From Balaenoptera acutorostrata (lineage: Eukaryota > Chordata > Mammalia > Artiodactyla > Balaenopteridae), in contig NC_080075.1 in assembly GCF_949987535.1 (NCBI RefSeq), positions 45,567,536 to 45,631,535 on the forward strand: a DNA stretch of 64,000 bases, read 5' to 3'. Every line of letters starts with the position of its first letter. The stretch's first letter is position 1. Position numbers and translations under genes: made by a program. Below are positions 34,571 to 46,606 of this stretch, in pieces. The notes beneath the pieces are model-generated. The model searched no databases and was not told the DNA's origin. It was given only the letters and a program-made list of their open reading frames with translations.

Positions 34571-34852
34571 GGGGCTTCCCTGGTGGCGCAGTGGTTGAGA
34601 ATCTGCCTGCTAATGCAGGGGACACAGGTTCGAGCCCTGGTCTGGGAAGATCCCACATGCCGCGGAGCAACTAGGCCCGTGAGCCACAACTACTGAGCCT
34701 GCGCATCTGGAGCCTGTGCTCCACAACAAGAGAGGCCGCGACAGTGACACGCACCATGATGAAGAGTGGCCCCCGCTTGCCACAACTAGAGAAAGCCCTC
34801 GCACAGAAACGAAGACCCAACACAGCCAAAAATAAATTAATTAATAAAAAAA
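34571..34852 (+). mobile_element. CHR-type SINE, deletion subtype
   Basis: Forward CHR SINE flanked by a perfect 12-bp target-site duplication (aaagaaactcta at 34559-34570 and 34853-34864). It lacks the 6-bp 'gaggcc' present at the equivalent point of the copies at 2091 and 30489; the copy at 36613 shares that loss. B-box-like ggttcgagccc is intact. The minus frame 34610-34804 is a shadow. Confidence 0.96.
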
Positions 34853-34864
34853 AAAGAAACTCTA

Positions 34865-35489
34865 AAAGTACCTGTTTGTTTTCCTGAATTATACTTGGGA
34901 GATTGGGATTTCTAGAATACTCAGCCCTGATTATTGCTAAGGGAATGCTATAGAATTAACTACACGATTAGGTGAGATGAATTGTGCTCAGAAGAGCAAT
35001 TATATATATCCCATCCTGCGAAATTCAATTCGCTTTTTAAACAGGTTTGGTCAAAGTGTGTACAGATCATCCATTTCACTTGGCGTTATCTACAAGTTTC
35101 TTATGTCCTGCTAGCACATTTTACAATAAATCTGAGCAATAGATTGTCAGTATCAAGTATGATCTTTTATTACTCACTTGTATCTTTTAGATTTCTTTTA
35201 TAGATGAACCTTCTTGATAAAGAAACAGTGGCTAGAGGCAAAATGGCACAGGGAGCACTAGTTAGATGTCTTTGCTCTACCCTTCAAGGGACAGAAATGT
35301 GTCTGTGAAGTAGCTCCAAATTTACCATTCCCTATGATGTTTATTTGCATCATTTGTTTTCTAATTAGAATTTCCATGTCATATATTCATGTATTATATT
35401 TATCTTGAATATAAGATATAATTTTTCCTTTTTATCTATAATTAGACACAGATTTTTTTCTTCTTAAAAGTGAATTAAAAAATTAAAAG
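34865..35489. other. unassigned AT-rich sequence
   Basis: About 620 bp with no recognised repeat. The 73-codon frame at 34982-35203 is unrecognised. Confidence 0.5.
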
Positions 35490-36597
35490 GACTTTCAATT
35501 TCCAGTACAGTATGTAAGAAGCTTGGAAATCACCACCCTATCCTAACAAGTAGAAAGCTGAACAAACAGAAAAATTAATAATTCTTCTTAGATATGTAAG
35601 AGAATGAGGTAACATGGCTAACCACTGCCCTCAAAATTGGAGAGACAAACAGGCAGATACAGAGCATCACAATTTACCAGAGCAGAAACCCACGAGCAAA
35701 AAGTTCCATGGGAACAGGTGCCAAGATAGGGAAACCTGAACTATAATTGACAAATTGCTGGAGGCTCAGTGTGGACAAGACTGAGACAAAAACTCCAGAG
35801 CGACCCAGTCATGGTGGAGAGGTGGTGGTGGAGGGGTACGTGAATTTTTATATTTTGCTTCCTGGAGCTCTAGCAGATTCTCACAACAAATAGCAGAGAA
35901 AAATCCCCTTATGTTTCTGGAAGAGGGAGGGTAAAAGGAACCATTTTAAAATACACCAGGGCATTCTGTTCTTCTTAACAAGGTCTACCCTCAGGAGAAA
36001 CTGTTTAACCAGAGCCTAACCTGCTGAGATTTTATCAGAGCTTAAATGACCTCAGGGAATGTAAATATACAACTCCAACTGTCTCTAGCCATCCGTGTGG
36101 AGGAAAGTAAATACCCACCTCCAGCCAACTCAACCCATTCTATCCTACATGAGTAGGAGGTAGGGAAACTGAGAAGCACTTGTGAGGTTCATTGTCCAGA
36201 GGCACAGGCTCACTAAAAGGCTGAGACCTAATTATAAGACTATAGAATGCTGCCCCTTCCCCCACACCTTATCACCACATTACTAAAGGCATATTTACAG
36301 CAGTTCCTTTTACCCAATGCATCATGTCCAGCTGTCAAGAAAAAATTACAAGGCATACTAAAAGGTTAAAGAACACAGTTTGAAGAGACAGAGCAAACAT
36401 TGAAACCAGCCTCAGATATGACAGTGATGTTGGAATTATCCAACTGGGATTTTAAAACAACTATGATTTTAAAACAACTATGATTAATATGCTAAGGGCT
36501 CTAATGGCTAAGGTAGACAGCATGTAAGAATAGACAATGGGAGTAGAGAGATGGAAATTCTAAGAACCAAAATATATACATATATATACTAGAGATC
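35490..36597 (+). mobile_element. old LINE-1 (L1M-type): 5' UTR and start of ORF1
   Basis: Start of a long old L1: 'ggaaatcaccaccctatcct', 'aacaagtagaaagctgaaca', 'gaacaggtgccaagataggg' and 'ggaattatccaactgggatt' resemble the 5' region of L1M elements. A 17-bp unit is tandemly duplicated at 36448-36481. The element continues after the SINE at 36613. No open ORF1 remains. Confidence 0.7.
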
Positions 36598-36612
36598 AAA
36601 ACACTGTATAGA

Positions 36613-36909
36613 GGGGCGTCCCTGGTGGCGCAGTGGTTGAGAATCTGCCTGCCAATGCAGGGGACACGGGTTCGAGCCCTGGTCTGGGAAGATCCCACAT
36701 GCCGCGGAGCAACTGGGCCCGTGAGCCACAATTACTGAGCCTGCACGTCTGGAGCCTGTGCTCCACAACAAGAGAGGCCGCGACAGTGACGCGCACCACG
36801 ATGAAGATTGGCCCCCGCTTGCCACAACTAGAGAAAGCCCTCTCACAGAAACGAAGACCCAACACAGCCATAAATAAATAAATTTAAAACACACCTCATT
36901 AAAAAAAAA
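36613..36909 (+). mobile_element. CHR-type SINE, deletion subtype, inside the L1
   Basis: Forward CHR SINE inserted into the old L1, flanked by a perfect 15-bp target-site duplication (aaaacactgtataga at 36598-36612 and 36910-36924). It lacks 'gaggcc' like the copy at 34571. Frames of 76-126 codons on both strands (36501-36969) come from the SINE. Confidence 0.97.
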
Positions 36910-36924
36910 AAAACACTGTATAGA

Positions 36925-38924
36925 AATAAAGAATGCCTTTGATGAGCTATTTATTAGTAGACCGGACACAGCTGAGGAAAGAATTTCTGAGCTTGAGAAT
37001 ATCTCAGTAGAAATCTACAAAACTGAAAAGCAAAGAGAACAAAGACTGAAAAAGCCCACCAACAACAGACCAGAATATCCAAGACCTGTGGGAAAACTAC
37101 AAAAGGTATAGCATACATGTGATGGGAATATCAAAAGAAGAAGAAAGAGAAGGGAACAGTACATATGTTAGAAACAGTAATGACTGAGAATTTCCCCAGA
37201 TTAATGCCAGAAACCAAACCACAGATCCAGGAAGCCTGAAGAATAACAAGCAGGATAAAAGCAAAAAAAAAAAAAAAAAAAATTATACCTAGACATATAT
37301 TAAAACCATAGACTATCAAAGATAAAGAAAAAAAATTCCTGTAAGAAGCCAGAAAAAAAGACCTTACCTACAGAGTAGCAAAGCCGAATTGTCCTTAGAA
37401 ACCATGCAAGCAAGAAGAGAGGGGAGTGAAATATTTGAAGTTTTGAGAGAAAAAAACACCAACCTAGAATATTTTACCCTGCAGAATTATCCTTCAAAAG
37501 TGAAGGATAAAGACTTCTTCTGACAAACCAAAATTGAGGTAATTTGTTGCCAGTTGACCTGCCTCATAAGAGATGTTCAAAGACATATTTTAGAGAGAAG
37601 GAAAATTATATGTTAGAAATATGATCTACATAAAGAAAGGTGAAGGTAAAATAAAATCTCTTATTTTTCTTATTCTTAATTGATCTAACAGAGAATAGTT
37701 TGCTCAAAATAATAATAACAACAATATATTCAACTATGTTTATGTATGTTTTCTATGTAGAAAATCTGAAGGAATTAACCATAGCAAAAACCAAAACCAA
37801 AACAAACAACAACAAAAAAAACCCAACCCTAATAAGTGATGATAGCAAGGTTAGAGGGTACAAGGTTAATATGCAAAGGTCCATTGCTTTATTATATACC
37901 AGCAATGAACAAGTGGAATTTGAAATTAAAAGCACAAGCACTTACTTTAGCACCCTCCAAAATAAAATATGTAGGTATAAAACTAATGAAATATGTACAA
38001 GATGGACAACTATAAAACTCTGATAAAAGACATTAAAGAAAAACTAAATAAATGGAGTGATAGTCCTTGTTCCTGGATAAGAAGACTCAGTATTGTCAAG
38101 ATGTCAGTTCTTCCCAACTTGATCTATAGATTCAGTGCAACCCCAATCAAAATTCCAGCAAGTTATTTTGTAGATATTGACAAACTGATTCTAAAGTTTA
38201 TATAGACAGGCCAAAAAATCAGAATAGCCAACACAATATTAAGGTATAGAGCAAAGTGGAGGGCTGACACTAGCCAACTTCAAGACTTACTCTAAAGTTG
38301 AAGTATTCAAGCCAGTATAATACTGGCAAAAGAACAGATGCATAGATCAGTGGAACAGAATAGAAATCCTAGAAATGTAGTCAACTGATCTTTAATAAAA
38401 GAGCAGAGGTAGTACAATGGAGCAAAGGTAGTCTTTTCAGCAAACAGTGTTGGAAGAACTAGATGTCCACGTGCACATGTTAATAAATGTAGACAGAGAC
38501 CTTATATTAGTCACAAAAATTAACTCAAAATGGATCATAGACCTAAATGTAAGACACAAAACTATAAAACTCCTGAAAGATAACATACAAGAAAACCTGA
38601 ATGACATGAGGTATGGTGATAACTTTTTAGATACAACAGTAGGGGCATGATCTATGAAAGAAATCATTGATAAGCTTGACTTCATTAAAATCTAAGAAGT
38701 CTGCTATGCAAAAGACATTTTCAAGAGAATGAAGAGACAGGCCACAGATTAGAAGAAATTATTTGCAAGAGACACATCTGGTAAAGGACTGTTATCCAGA
38801 ACACACAAAGAACGCATAGCTCAACAAAAGAAAAACAAACAACCCCTATTAAAAAGTGAGTCAAAGACCTTAACAGATATCTTACTAAAGAAGATTTAAG
38901 GATGGGAAATAAGATGCTCTCCAT
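36925..38924 (+). pseudogene. old LINE-1: ORF1 remainder and 3' half of ORF2, internally deleted
   Basis: 36925-37700 reads as the rest of ORF1 and the inter-ORF region ('gctgaggaaagaatttctga', 'ccttcaaaagtgaaggataa', 'ttcttaattgatctaacaga'). From about 37850 the match jumps to ORF2 downstream of the reverse-transcriptase FADD box ('caaggttaatatgcaaaggt', 'cagtgcaaccccaatcaaaa'). The endonuclease and catalytic RT core are missing, so this copy is defective apart from its stops. A run of about 20 A sits at 37263-37283. Frames 37700-38685 are fragments of this ORF2. Confidence 0.8.
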
Positions 38925-39103
38925 CAGGGGTCCCCAACCCCCAGGCTATGGACCTACGAACCGGGCTGCACAGCAGGAGGTGAGTGGCTGACGAGCAAGT
39001 GAAGCTTCATCTGCCGCTCCCCATCACTTGCATTACCACCTGAACATCCCCCCCACCCCCCGTCCGTGGAAAAATTGTCTTCCACAAAACCGGTGGACCA
39101 CTG
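38925..39103 (+). mobile_element. hAT-type DNA transposon fragment inside the L1
   Basis: Starts caggggtccccaacccccag, with 'ggctatggacctacgaaccg', 'ggctgcacagcaggaggtga' and the far end 'ccgtccgtggaaaaattgtc', 'ttccacaaaaccggtggacc', 'actg'. This is the familiar eutherian element with CAGGGGTCCCCAAC ends, shortened to about 180 bp by internal loss. The flanking 8-mers ctctccat (38917-38924) and ccctacat (39104-39111) agree at 6 of 8 positions, as an aged hAT target duplication would. I cannot give the family name with confidence. Confidence 0.75.
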
Positions 39104-39953
39104 CCCTACATCACATGTCTCAAGGGAAATGCAAACAAAAGCAACAATGATATACCACTAACACCTATTAGAACCTCGAAAATCTGGAACACGGACAACA
39201 CCAAATGCTAGCAAGGATGTAGAGCTACAGGAACTCAGATATATTGCTGCTGGGAATGCAGAATTGTTACAGCCAATGTGTAAGACAGTTTGAAAGTTTC
39301 TTACAAAACTAAACTTATTCTTATCATACAGTCCAGCAATCACGCTCCTTGGTAATTACCCAAAGGAGTTGAACACTTATGTCCACACAAAATCCTACAT
39401 GTGGATATTTACAGCAGTTTTATTCATAATTGGCAAAACTGGGAAGCAACTGTGATGTCCTTCAGTAGGTGAATGGATAAACTGTGGTACATGTAGATAA
39501 TGGAATACTATTCAATGTTAAAAAGAAGTGAGCCTATAAGCCATAAAAAAGACGTGGAGGAATCATAAAGCATAACACAAAGTGAACAAAGCCAATCTGA
39601 AGAGGCTACATACAGTATGATTTCAAATATATGACATTCTGGAAAAGGTAGACAGTAACAAGAGCAGTAGTTGCCAGGGTTTGAGAGGCAGGAGGGGTGA
39701 ATAGGTGGAGCACAGAGGATTTTTAAGGCACTGAAACTACTCTTTATGATACTGTTATGGTGGATACATGTCCTCATATATGTGTTCAAACCCATAGAAT
39801 GTACAAAGCCAAGAATAAACCTTAATGCAGACTAGGAACTTTAGGTGTCAGTGTAGGTTTATCGATTGTAACTAATGTCACACTGTGATGGGGGATGTTG
39901 ATGATACCTGAGGCTATGCATTTATGAGGGCATGGGTATGGAAAATCTCTGTA
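39104..39953 (+). mobile_element. old LINE-1: end of ORF2 and 3' UTR, part 1
   Basis: Continues the L1 after the hAT insertion: 'tctcaagggaaatgcaaaca', 'gaatggataaactgtggtac', 'gtagataatggaatactatt', 'agtagttgccagggtttgag', 'ctgttatggtggatacatgt'. Minus frames 39158-39343 and 39508-39795 are shadows. Confidence 0.85.
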
Positions 39954-40187
39954 CAGTTGACCCTTGAGCAATGTGGTGGTTAGGGGCACCAACCTCTGCA
40001 AAGTGGAAACTCCATGTATAACTTTATAGTTGACCTTCCCTATCCGTGGTTCTTCCTTATCCAAGGTTCCACAACCATGGGTTCAACCAACTGCAGATTG
40101 TGTACTACTGCTGTATTTACTACTGAAAAAAATCTGGGTATAAGTAGACCCATGCAGTTCAAACCCTTGTTGTTCAGGGTCAGCAAT
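39954..40187 (+). mobile_element. Tigger-type (TcMar) MITE inside the L1 3' UTR
   Basis: Starts cagttgacccttgagcaatg after a TA dinucleotide (39952-39953) and ends with the inverse 'caaacccttgttgttcaggg', 'tca'. The middle has 'ctatccgtggttcttcctta' and 'aaaaatctgggtataagtag'. This is the pattern of short Tigger2/MER28-class elements. The right TA cannot be placed exactly. Confidence 0.7.
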
Positions 40188-40258
40188 TAAGTACTTCTTA
40201 CTTAATTTAACTGTGAACCTAAAACTACTCTAAAAAATAAAGTCTATTAAAAAAAATG
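40188..40258 (+). mobile_element. old LINE-1: 3' end and A-tail, part 2
   Basis: 'actgtgaacctaaaactact', 'ctaaaaaataaagtctatta' and a short A-tail complete the L1 begun at 35490. An aataaa signal is present just before the tail. Confidence 0.75.
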
Positions 40259-40333
40259 AATAAAAACTCATGAACTTGTCTATAAAATAGCATCAGCATT
40301 TTGATACAACAATTATACTGGCTAAGAGAAAAC

Positions 40334-40336
<3 letters not shown>

Positions 40337-40366
<30 letters not shown>
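40337..40366. repeat. (TC)15 microsatellite
   Basis: Thirty bases of pure TC dinucleotide, followed by imperfect pyrimidine-rich sequence. Confidence 0.97.
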
Positions 40367-40372
<6 letters not shown>

Positions 40373-42901
40373 CTCTTTTATTTTTTAACTCTGTGCTCCC
40401 ACTACCTCTTCTAAGGCAAGGGGAACTCAAATGTGGAATTTAGTACCAAAGACCTTAATTAGATAACAAAAGTACAGTTTTGTAGCGTTTTAGTTGACCT
40501 ACAGACAGTACACATAAGACTGAGCTGGGTTCTTAGAAGTGCACTGTCACGAATCAACATGTTTCCTTGGTCCAAGGAACATATAAGGCAACAGTTTTTT
40601 AGAGAAGTGTAAATAGCCAAAACTTAAATAGAATATTTTGCCAGTCCTCACGGCTCTGGGGGGTTTTCCAGCCTCACTTAATTCAGAGTTTATAAGCCTG
40701 AAGTCAAGAAAACTTTTCAGGCCAGTTCTCTACTTCAGCAGTTTTAAATGTGGTTGTAGGCAGCCATTGGGTTCGTGGGCATGAAGAGCTTTAAGTAACT
40801 TAAATTCAAAAATTTCAAATCCCATATGTCTCTTTCCTAAAACTGTTCTGCCTGAGAATGTACCTACTGTCAAGACATGGTATGAATTCTCCTTTCTTAT
40901 GGCCTCTTTTTCAACTGCCAGAAAAGAATAATTAGAAATATTGTTGTTAGTGTTGAGAAAGTGAATAACTCTAATGATTAACAAATTATTTTGCAAGGCA
41001 GGTTGTTTCAGTGTTTTATTTTTAACAAAACTGATTCAGGGCTTAATTGAACTCTCAGCATATAGATCATTAAAAATAATTTTTGATGATTGATCACTAT
41101 GTGATATTTGGCATAGAACTTCTTTCTATTCTTATCTAATAATTTATATTGACAAGATTTTCAAAGTTTATAATAATGAAAAATATATAAAAATTAATAT
41201 TTAGCCATGTGGTATTCAATTAAAAATTAACATCTGTCCACAGGTACATGTAATCAGTTTTTTATAACTCTCCATCCACCTCATAAAGAGATGCACTTCT
41301 AGTAAAATTTTCCTTTTATGTTGAATAATTATTTTTAAATGTATATTTCTGTTATTTGATGAAATGTGTTCTAATATTCAATGATGAAACAATTCATAAG
41401 AAAATCATAATATTTAGAACTTTTGGGTCATACAAATTAATATATTAAATCCAAGTTTATATACATGTTTTTGTTGCAAAGGAATAGGATAGGACGATCA
41501 AGGATGACTTTCAAGCTCAAACTATATTAGGTAGGAATAAACTTCTGTGGACTAAGTGTAAAGAAAATATGTGAAAGAAGAAAAAAGCAGTGTAAAATAG
41601 TTGATTATTAAAACATTTTGTTTATATATATATTTAAATCAATAATGGCAGGCCTCAAAAACTATAGTATTTTTATGTCACAGTTTTTTTTTAAAGATTG
41701 ATATAATATTCTGTTTCAAATTATATATCCATTCCTACTATATAAATTTTTAACAAAACATTTTGAGTCATCTTGAAATATATGAGTGGGTACATACATT
41801 TAAAAATTATTTTAAAAGACACACAAACAAAAAGGAGGTTTCAGATGTATAAAGTCCTGAGTAACATGGCCTCCACAAAGATCTGTTCATGGGCCAACCA
41901 AGCCATTTGTCCCAGAAACTTCCAGAGGAAAAAGCTCAATTTGAAGATGACTAGTTGAGTTGGCTTAAAAGCAGATCTCAGTCCCACTTTCTTGAGCTAG
42001 ACAGCTCTTGAGTTGCAGAGATCCAGATACATGCAAATTTGTCTAAACCCTCTGCAATGATTCGACATTAATAATAGAGGAGAATTCTGTAGGATTCTCT
42101 ATTGTCCATATGTTTGATGGTTTCTGAAAGTCAGACGTCAAATGAATCAAATGAGGGACTCTGATTGGAATGGATTTCAAAGCCTAGGCAGCCAGTGTGT
42201 GTGTGTTTGTGAAGAAGTATGTTTAGTAGCAGGAGAGCCATTTAGTGCTCAAGAGAAATTTTTCCAGACCTCATTGAAACTCTATGCATAGGGCATAGTG
42301 TAAGAATGAAAAAAGACCAGAGCTCTCATGCTCTCATTTGGAGGAGTTGCTATGGCTTAATCACCATTTTATTAGATTATTTCCTAGAGCACTCTTAATC
42401 CAAAGTGATAATAAAAAGAGTTTTGCATAATTGCCCTATAAATCAAATTTATGGAGTCATACTCTAGAATAAAGTTTTAAAAAAAATCCACTCTATGGAA
42501 ATTTTATCTTATTAACTTATACTAAGGAATGTAAATATATAAAATTAATCTCTATATTATTGTCATGAGTATTTTATATAAATAATCCTTCAGTGAAGAA
42601 GAATTCCTAATATAAAGATTAATAAATCAAATAAGAAAGCTTGAGATACATCGAAACACTTGTATGTTAAATAAGAAAAATGAATTTAGGCTCTAAATGG
42701 CTTAAATGCCATTTTTTTCTTTCTTGGTGTTTGGATTAAGTACATTGGGAAGCCCAGTGGGGGGGAAAAATTTTTTTTAAAGAAATCCTGGACAAGACTT
42801 TTACAGAATTTGTGTTAAACATAAATCTCCAATTTAGCTCAGATTGCTTTGGATCAGTAGTGACACAAAGCTAATAAGGCAAGTCTTCATAAGGAGAAAA
42901 T

Positions 42902-42953
42902 AGATGCAGATAGATGGATGACAGATTAGATGATAGATCTGATAGATGATAGA
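42902..42953. repeat. imperfect (GATA)n tract
   Basis: Repeated agatagat / gatgatag units with interruptions. Followed at 42980-43020 by an AT-rich tract with ATGTATAT units. Confidence 0.7.
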
Positions 42954-44179
42954 TAAATTCATAGACCCAAAGAGACAGGTATGTATATATATGTATAAAT
43001 ATGTATATATAGTATTATTTATACAGTGCTGCACACTGAATCATATGGCAGGGGACCCAGATAAATCTGAACTGAGATTTCATTATAGAATTTGACATCC
43101 CCCAGATCTATTCCCAGCCTTCCCTCCCCCGCCCCCCATGGGGACTGTGGAGACTTTTATGATAAGAATCTCAGTCATGTCTGAAGATAGAAGAATTTGC
43201 AACAGAACATTCATTTTGATGAGAGACAGAAGGCATGCCCTGGGAGAGGATTTGTCCCAATGTTACAAGGAAATTGCAATGAAGTGCAAAATCGACAGCA
43301 TGTTTAGTGGTGATTATTCTTGATGTATCCCAAGTTTGCTATGCTGGTGGTAAACACACGCACTTGGGAATGAATGAATTAGAGTAAACTTAGAGAATTT
43401 TGGACCTTGGGAGCTAAGCACAGGTAATGGGCTAAATGAGCATAATTTAGAGAAGTGAGAATTGCTTCTAGTCAATTCCTCCAAAGAGTGGGGAACATCA
43501 GAACTCTGGCCAAGAAAGATGGGAAGGAGCCATGAGAAACAAATGAGATATGAGGGTGAATATGTGACTGATAGTGCTGTAGAAAGATGACAGTGTCTTC
43601 AAAGGTGGAAGGCACTGCATGGCATAGGGGATAGGGCCCAGTCAAAATCCAGAGATAAAGCCTTGAAGAGGCTGAAGATACTCCCAAGCATACAGAGTGG
43701 AAGGAACTTCCAAAGAGTATCTGAAGTACGGCCATCTGAGAGGTGGTCATTAATGGAACTAGCAAAATTCTGCTCTAAATGTTTATGTGACCTTACTTGC
43801 TAAATGCTTGGCCCTGTAATTCTTACACTTTTACCATGATAGTGAGGAAAGGTCAGAAAAAAAGAATTACTGTGAATAGACATAGTAAATTACATTTATG
43901 TATGTACTATTCATATTATTCAGAATAACCTAGATTGTTTGCTAACCCAGAACCAACGCTGATAGGGAAAATGAGTGTTAGCTCATTTTGGTGGCTATCA
44001 AGGGAAATAAACACAACTTCCTGAATAGTTCTAATAGTTTTAAAGGACATTTGAAAAGATTTTAAGTGGCTGAAGATGAAGATAATATTATGATAATATC
44101 AAGTATTGGGTAGCCATGTGGCTGACTGCCAAGGTTCTGAAAGCTTTTTATTTAGAGGCTACAATTCAGTCATGCCACA

Positions 44180-44290
44180 GATAGTTACTTTACACCTGTG
44201 ATATGTCAGGCACAGTGTTGTGTGCACTGGCCATGCAGCCACAAACAAAGCGCACAGCAATCTCTGCCTTAGGTCTTAGTGCACTTGAGA
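44180..44290 (+). mobile_element. LINE-2 3'-end fragment
   Basis: 'gttactttacacctgtgata', 'tgtcaggcacagtgttgtgt', 'gcactggccatgcagccaca', 'aacaaagcgcacagcaatct' follow the L2 3' end in forward orientation. Confidence 0.6.
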
Positions 44291-45590
44291 ACATCCTGGA
44301 AGGATATTTATTATCAATGACTCTTTAATAAAATAAACTGCCGCATTGTGAAACCCAATAAGATAAATTAAACATGTATCAAAGCTAAGGGTGGGCATAA
44401 GTTTTTAAAGATCTCTTATCCACAACTATATATATTGTTTACCAGTTGTGGAAAACTGGAATTCTTTTTTGGGTTTTACAGGTTACTGTGGGAACAACAG
44501 AATCAAAGTAAGGCTTTTCTGCTTCATTGTTCTTGAACCCCACATCTCCCAAACCAGGGCTCTCATTTAAAACTGGGTACATGGCTTAAGCTTCAGGCTT
44601 AAGCCAACCACTGCCTCCTCCCAACCCTAATTTAAACTGTGGGAATCCTATTCTCAAGGACAGAAGAGGCCTACGAGAAAATGTATACTAAAAGTAAAAG
44701 GAGATAGATATGAAAACAGAACCATCGGCATATGTAGTGGTGACTCTTTTTTTAATTAGGCATTCTGATACATACAGAAAATGGTAGAGATAGAGATCGG
44801 AAGGTAGACCTTGTCCAAATTAGCTTCTCAATTAAGCTGAAAATAAATAAGAAAATGCAAAACAAGAATATTTTTAATTTTCTTTATGTTTTTTAGCTAT
44901 ATAGAAGTTTTAAAATGTATGTAGTAAAAATATCATGCTTTCTTTCGGATCTCCTCCTCTGCTTTTAATCTTAAAAACACTTTTGTCAAGTTGAGAGAAA
45001 ATATACGTCACTTATATTTTATCTGTTATTTTATTAGATACATTTTCCCACACTATGTAGCTCTTAAATCCATAAAGTTATTTTATGACAGTGGATTGCT
45101 TTTTATTTATATAAAATAAAAGATTGCATTTGAGTTTGCTCCATCTTTAGTATCTTTCTTTTGTGTCTGTGTGCTGTCTGTACTGTAGAGATATGCTGAC
45201 ACTGCACTATTTTCCAATTTACTGAATTGTCATGATTTTTTCTTATTTATCAAATTGACTGGCTCCTTTAAATTCCCCTAAAGTTGCAATCTTGAGAGCA
45301 TAATCCCACATCCTTTCTCCTGCATTTTCCTCTGCTTAGCAGAGTGTCTTGTGGAGTGGTTTTATCAATGCCTCTGGATCCGTCCCGCTGAGTGATGGAG
45401 TTGGTGGGGATTCCAGTCCTCTTCTGGGCATCTGCTTCCTCTAGCAGCCCCATCCATCACCTTGACAGGCATGTGTATAGGCCTCCAAGTGTCAAATATT
45501 CTCAGCTTTTTTTTTTTTAAGAGTTATGTTTGTAAGGCTTTTATCACAGGAGAATAATTTTGGAGAATGTGTAGGTCCAGGTACCTATTT
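44291..45590. other. unassigned sequence
   Basis: About 1.3 kb, nothing recognised. A 61-codon minus frame at 45268-45453 is unremarkable. Confidence 0.5.
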
Positions 45591-46186
45591 TGTAGGTAGA
45601 ATTGTAAAAATGCACCCCCCCCCACTAAAGATTTTCTGCCCTAAAGCCTATGACTGTGAATATGACTAGATATCACACCCATGAACACCTTGTTATCTGT
45701 CAAAAGAGACTTTGAAGAGGTAATTAAGATACTAATTCATTGACTTTAAGAAAGGGGGATTATCCTGGATTATCTGGTTGGGTCTAATCTCGTTACACAA
45801 ACCCTTTAAAAGTGGAGAGTTTTCTCTAGCCGGCAGTAGAAGGGAAGTCAGAGGTTTGAAGCACGAAGGAGATTTGATTTGATGCACAACTGCTGACTTT
45901 GAAGATGTGGGCACCATGTGCTAAGGGATGCAAGTGGCCTTTAGGAACTAAAAGCAACCCCAACTGACGGCTAGCAAGGGAGTGCATTCGGCCAATAATC
46001 TAAATGAGCCTGGAAGTGGGTTCTTTCTCATGTCCTCTAGTTAAGAGCCCAGCTTGTCTGATGCCTTGATTTTGGTCTTGTGAGACACTATGCAGGGAAC
46101 CACAGGAACTGTGAGATATTAAGTGGGGTATTTTAAGCCACTGAATTTGTGATAAGTTGTTTTGGCAATAATAGAAACCTCCTACA
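45591..46186 (+). mobile_element. MLT1-like (ERVL-MaLR) LTR, extended
   Basis: Forward LTR: 'tgtaggtagaattgtaaaaa', a poly-C tract, 'cctaaagcctatgactgtga', 'gggattatcctggattatct', 'ggtctaatctcgttacacaa', 'ccgaca'-free middle, 'ctgctgactttgaagatgtg', then 'taagccactgaatttgtgat', 'tgttttggcaataatagaaa' and 'cctaca' as 3' end. About 600 bp, longer than the other two MLT1 LTRs because of inserted middle sequence. Minus frame 45732-45917 and 46000-46362 overlap it and are incidental. Confidence 0.7.
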
Positions 46187-46446
46187 ATACCCACATTAGG
46201 GCTGTTATTTTCACAAAGGCACAGATGACATATCACAGTGGGAAGGCGGGCAGACTGTGATTTGGAGCCCATATCTTCTCCAAAGGAGCCCCCAACCCAC
46301 AGCATTGCAGTGCAGAGAGGTGAGTGGGACAGGAGGACACCGACAAATGCAGCCAATGGCATCCCCTCTTTCGATTTTATTCTTTTAATAGGCAGCTCTG
46401 TAACCTAAACAGGGGTAGGCCATCTTCTGGAAACCCAGGCAATTTG

Positions 46447-46460
46447 CCACTTGGTGGCAC
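46447..46460 (+). promoter_or_regulatory. CTCF-like motif
   Basis: ccacttggtggcac matches the CTCF core (CCACYAGRKGGCRS type) at all but one or two positions, the clearest being T in place of the usual A at position 6. Motif match only. Confidence 0.3.
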
Positions 46461-46606
46461 TGCTGACTTTTGGAGGCTGAAAGAGTGATGCCCCACACCT
46501 CCAGTAGCTTGCTTGGCAATACTGATAAATAGCTTCATCTGCAGTTAGTACCAGAGAGGAGGTTTATGAGAACAAAACAGGCTACAGTGACCCCCCCTCA
46601 GGTCTG

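Larger units (their letters stand above)
40259..44179. other. unassigned AT-rich sequence, 3.9 kb
   Basis: No recognised gene or interspersed repeat. Holds (TC)15 at 40337-40366, a GATA-like imperfect repeat at 42902-42953, AT-rich tracts, and a C-rich spot at 43125-43138. Frames at 42834-43034, 43138-43323 and 43472-43765 encode nothing I recognise. Confidence 0.45.

Noticed and set aside
42902..43020. CRISPR-like array
   Set aside because: Repeat units are imperfect GATA/AT microsatellite units with no spacers, and the genome is eukaryotic.
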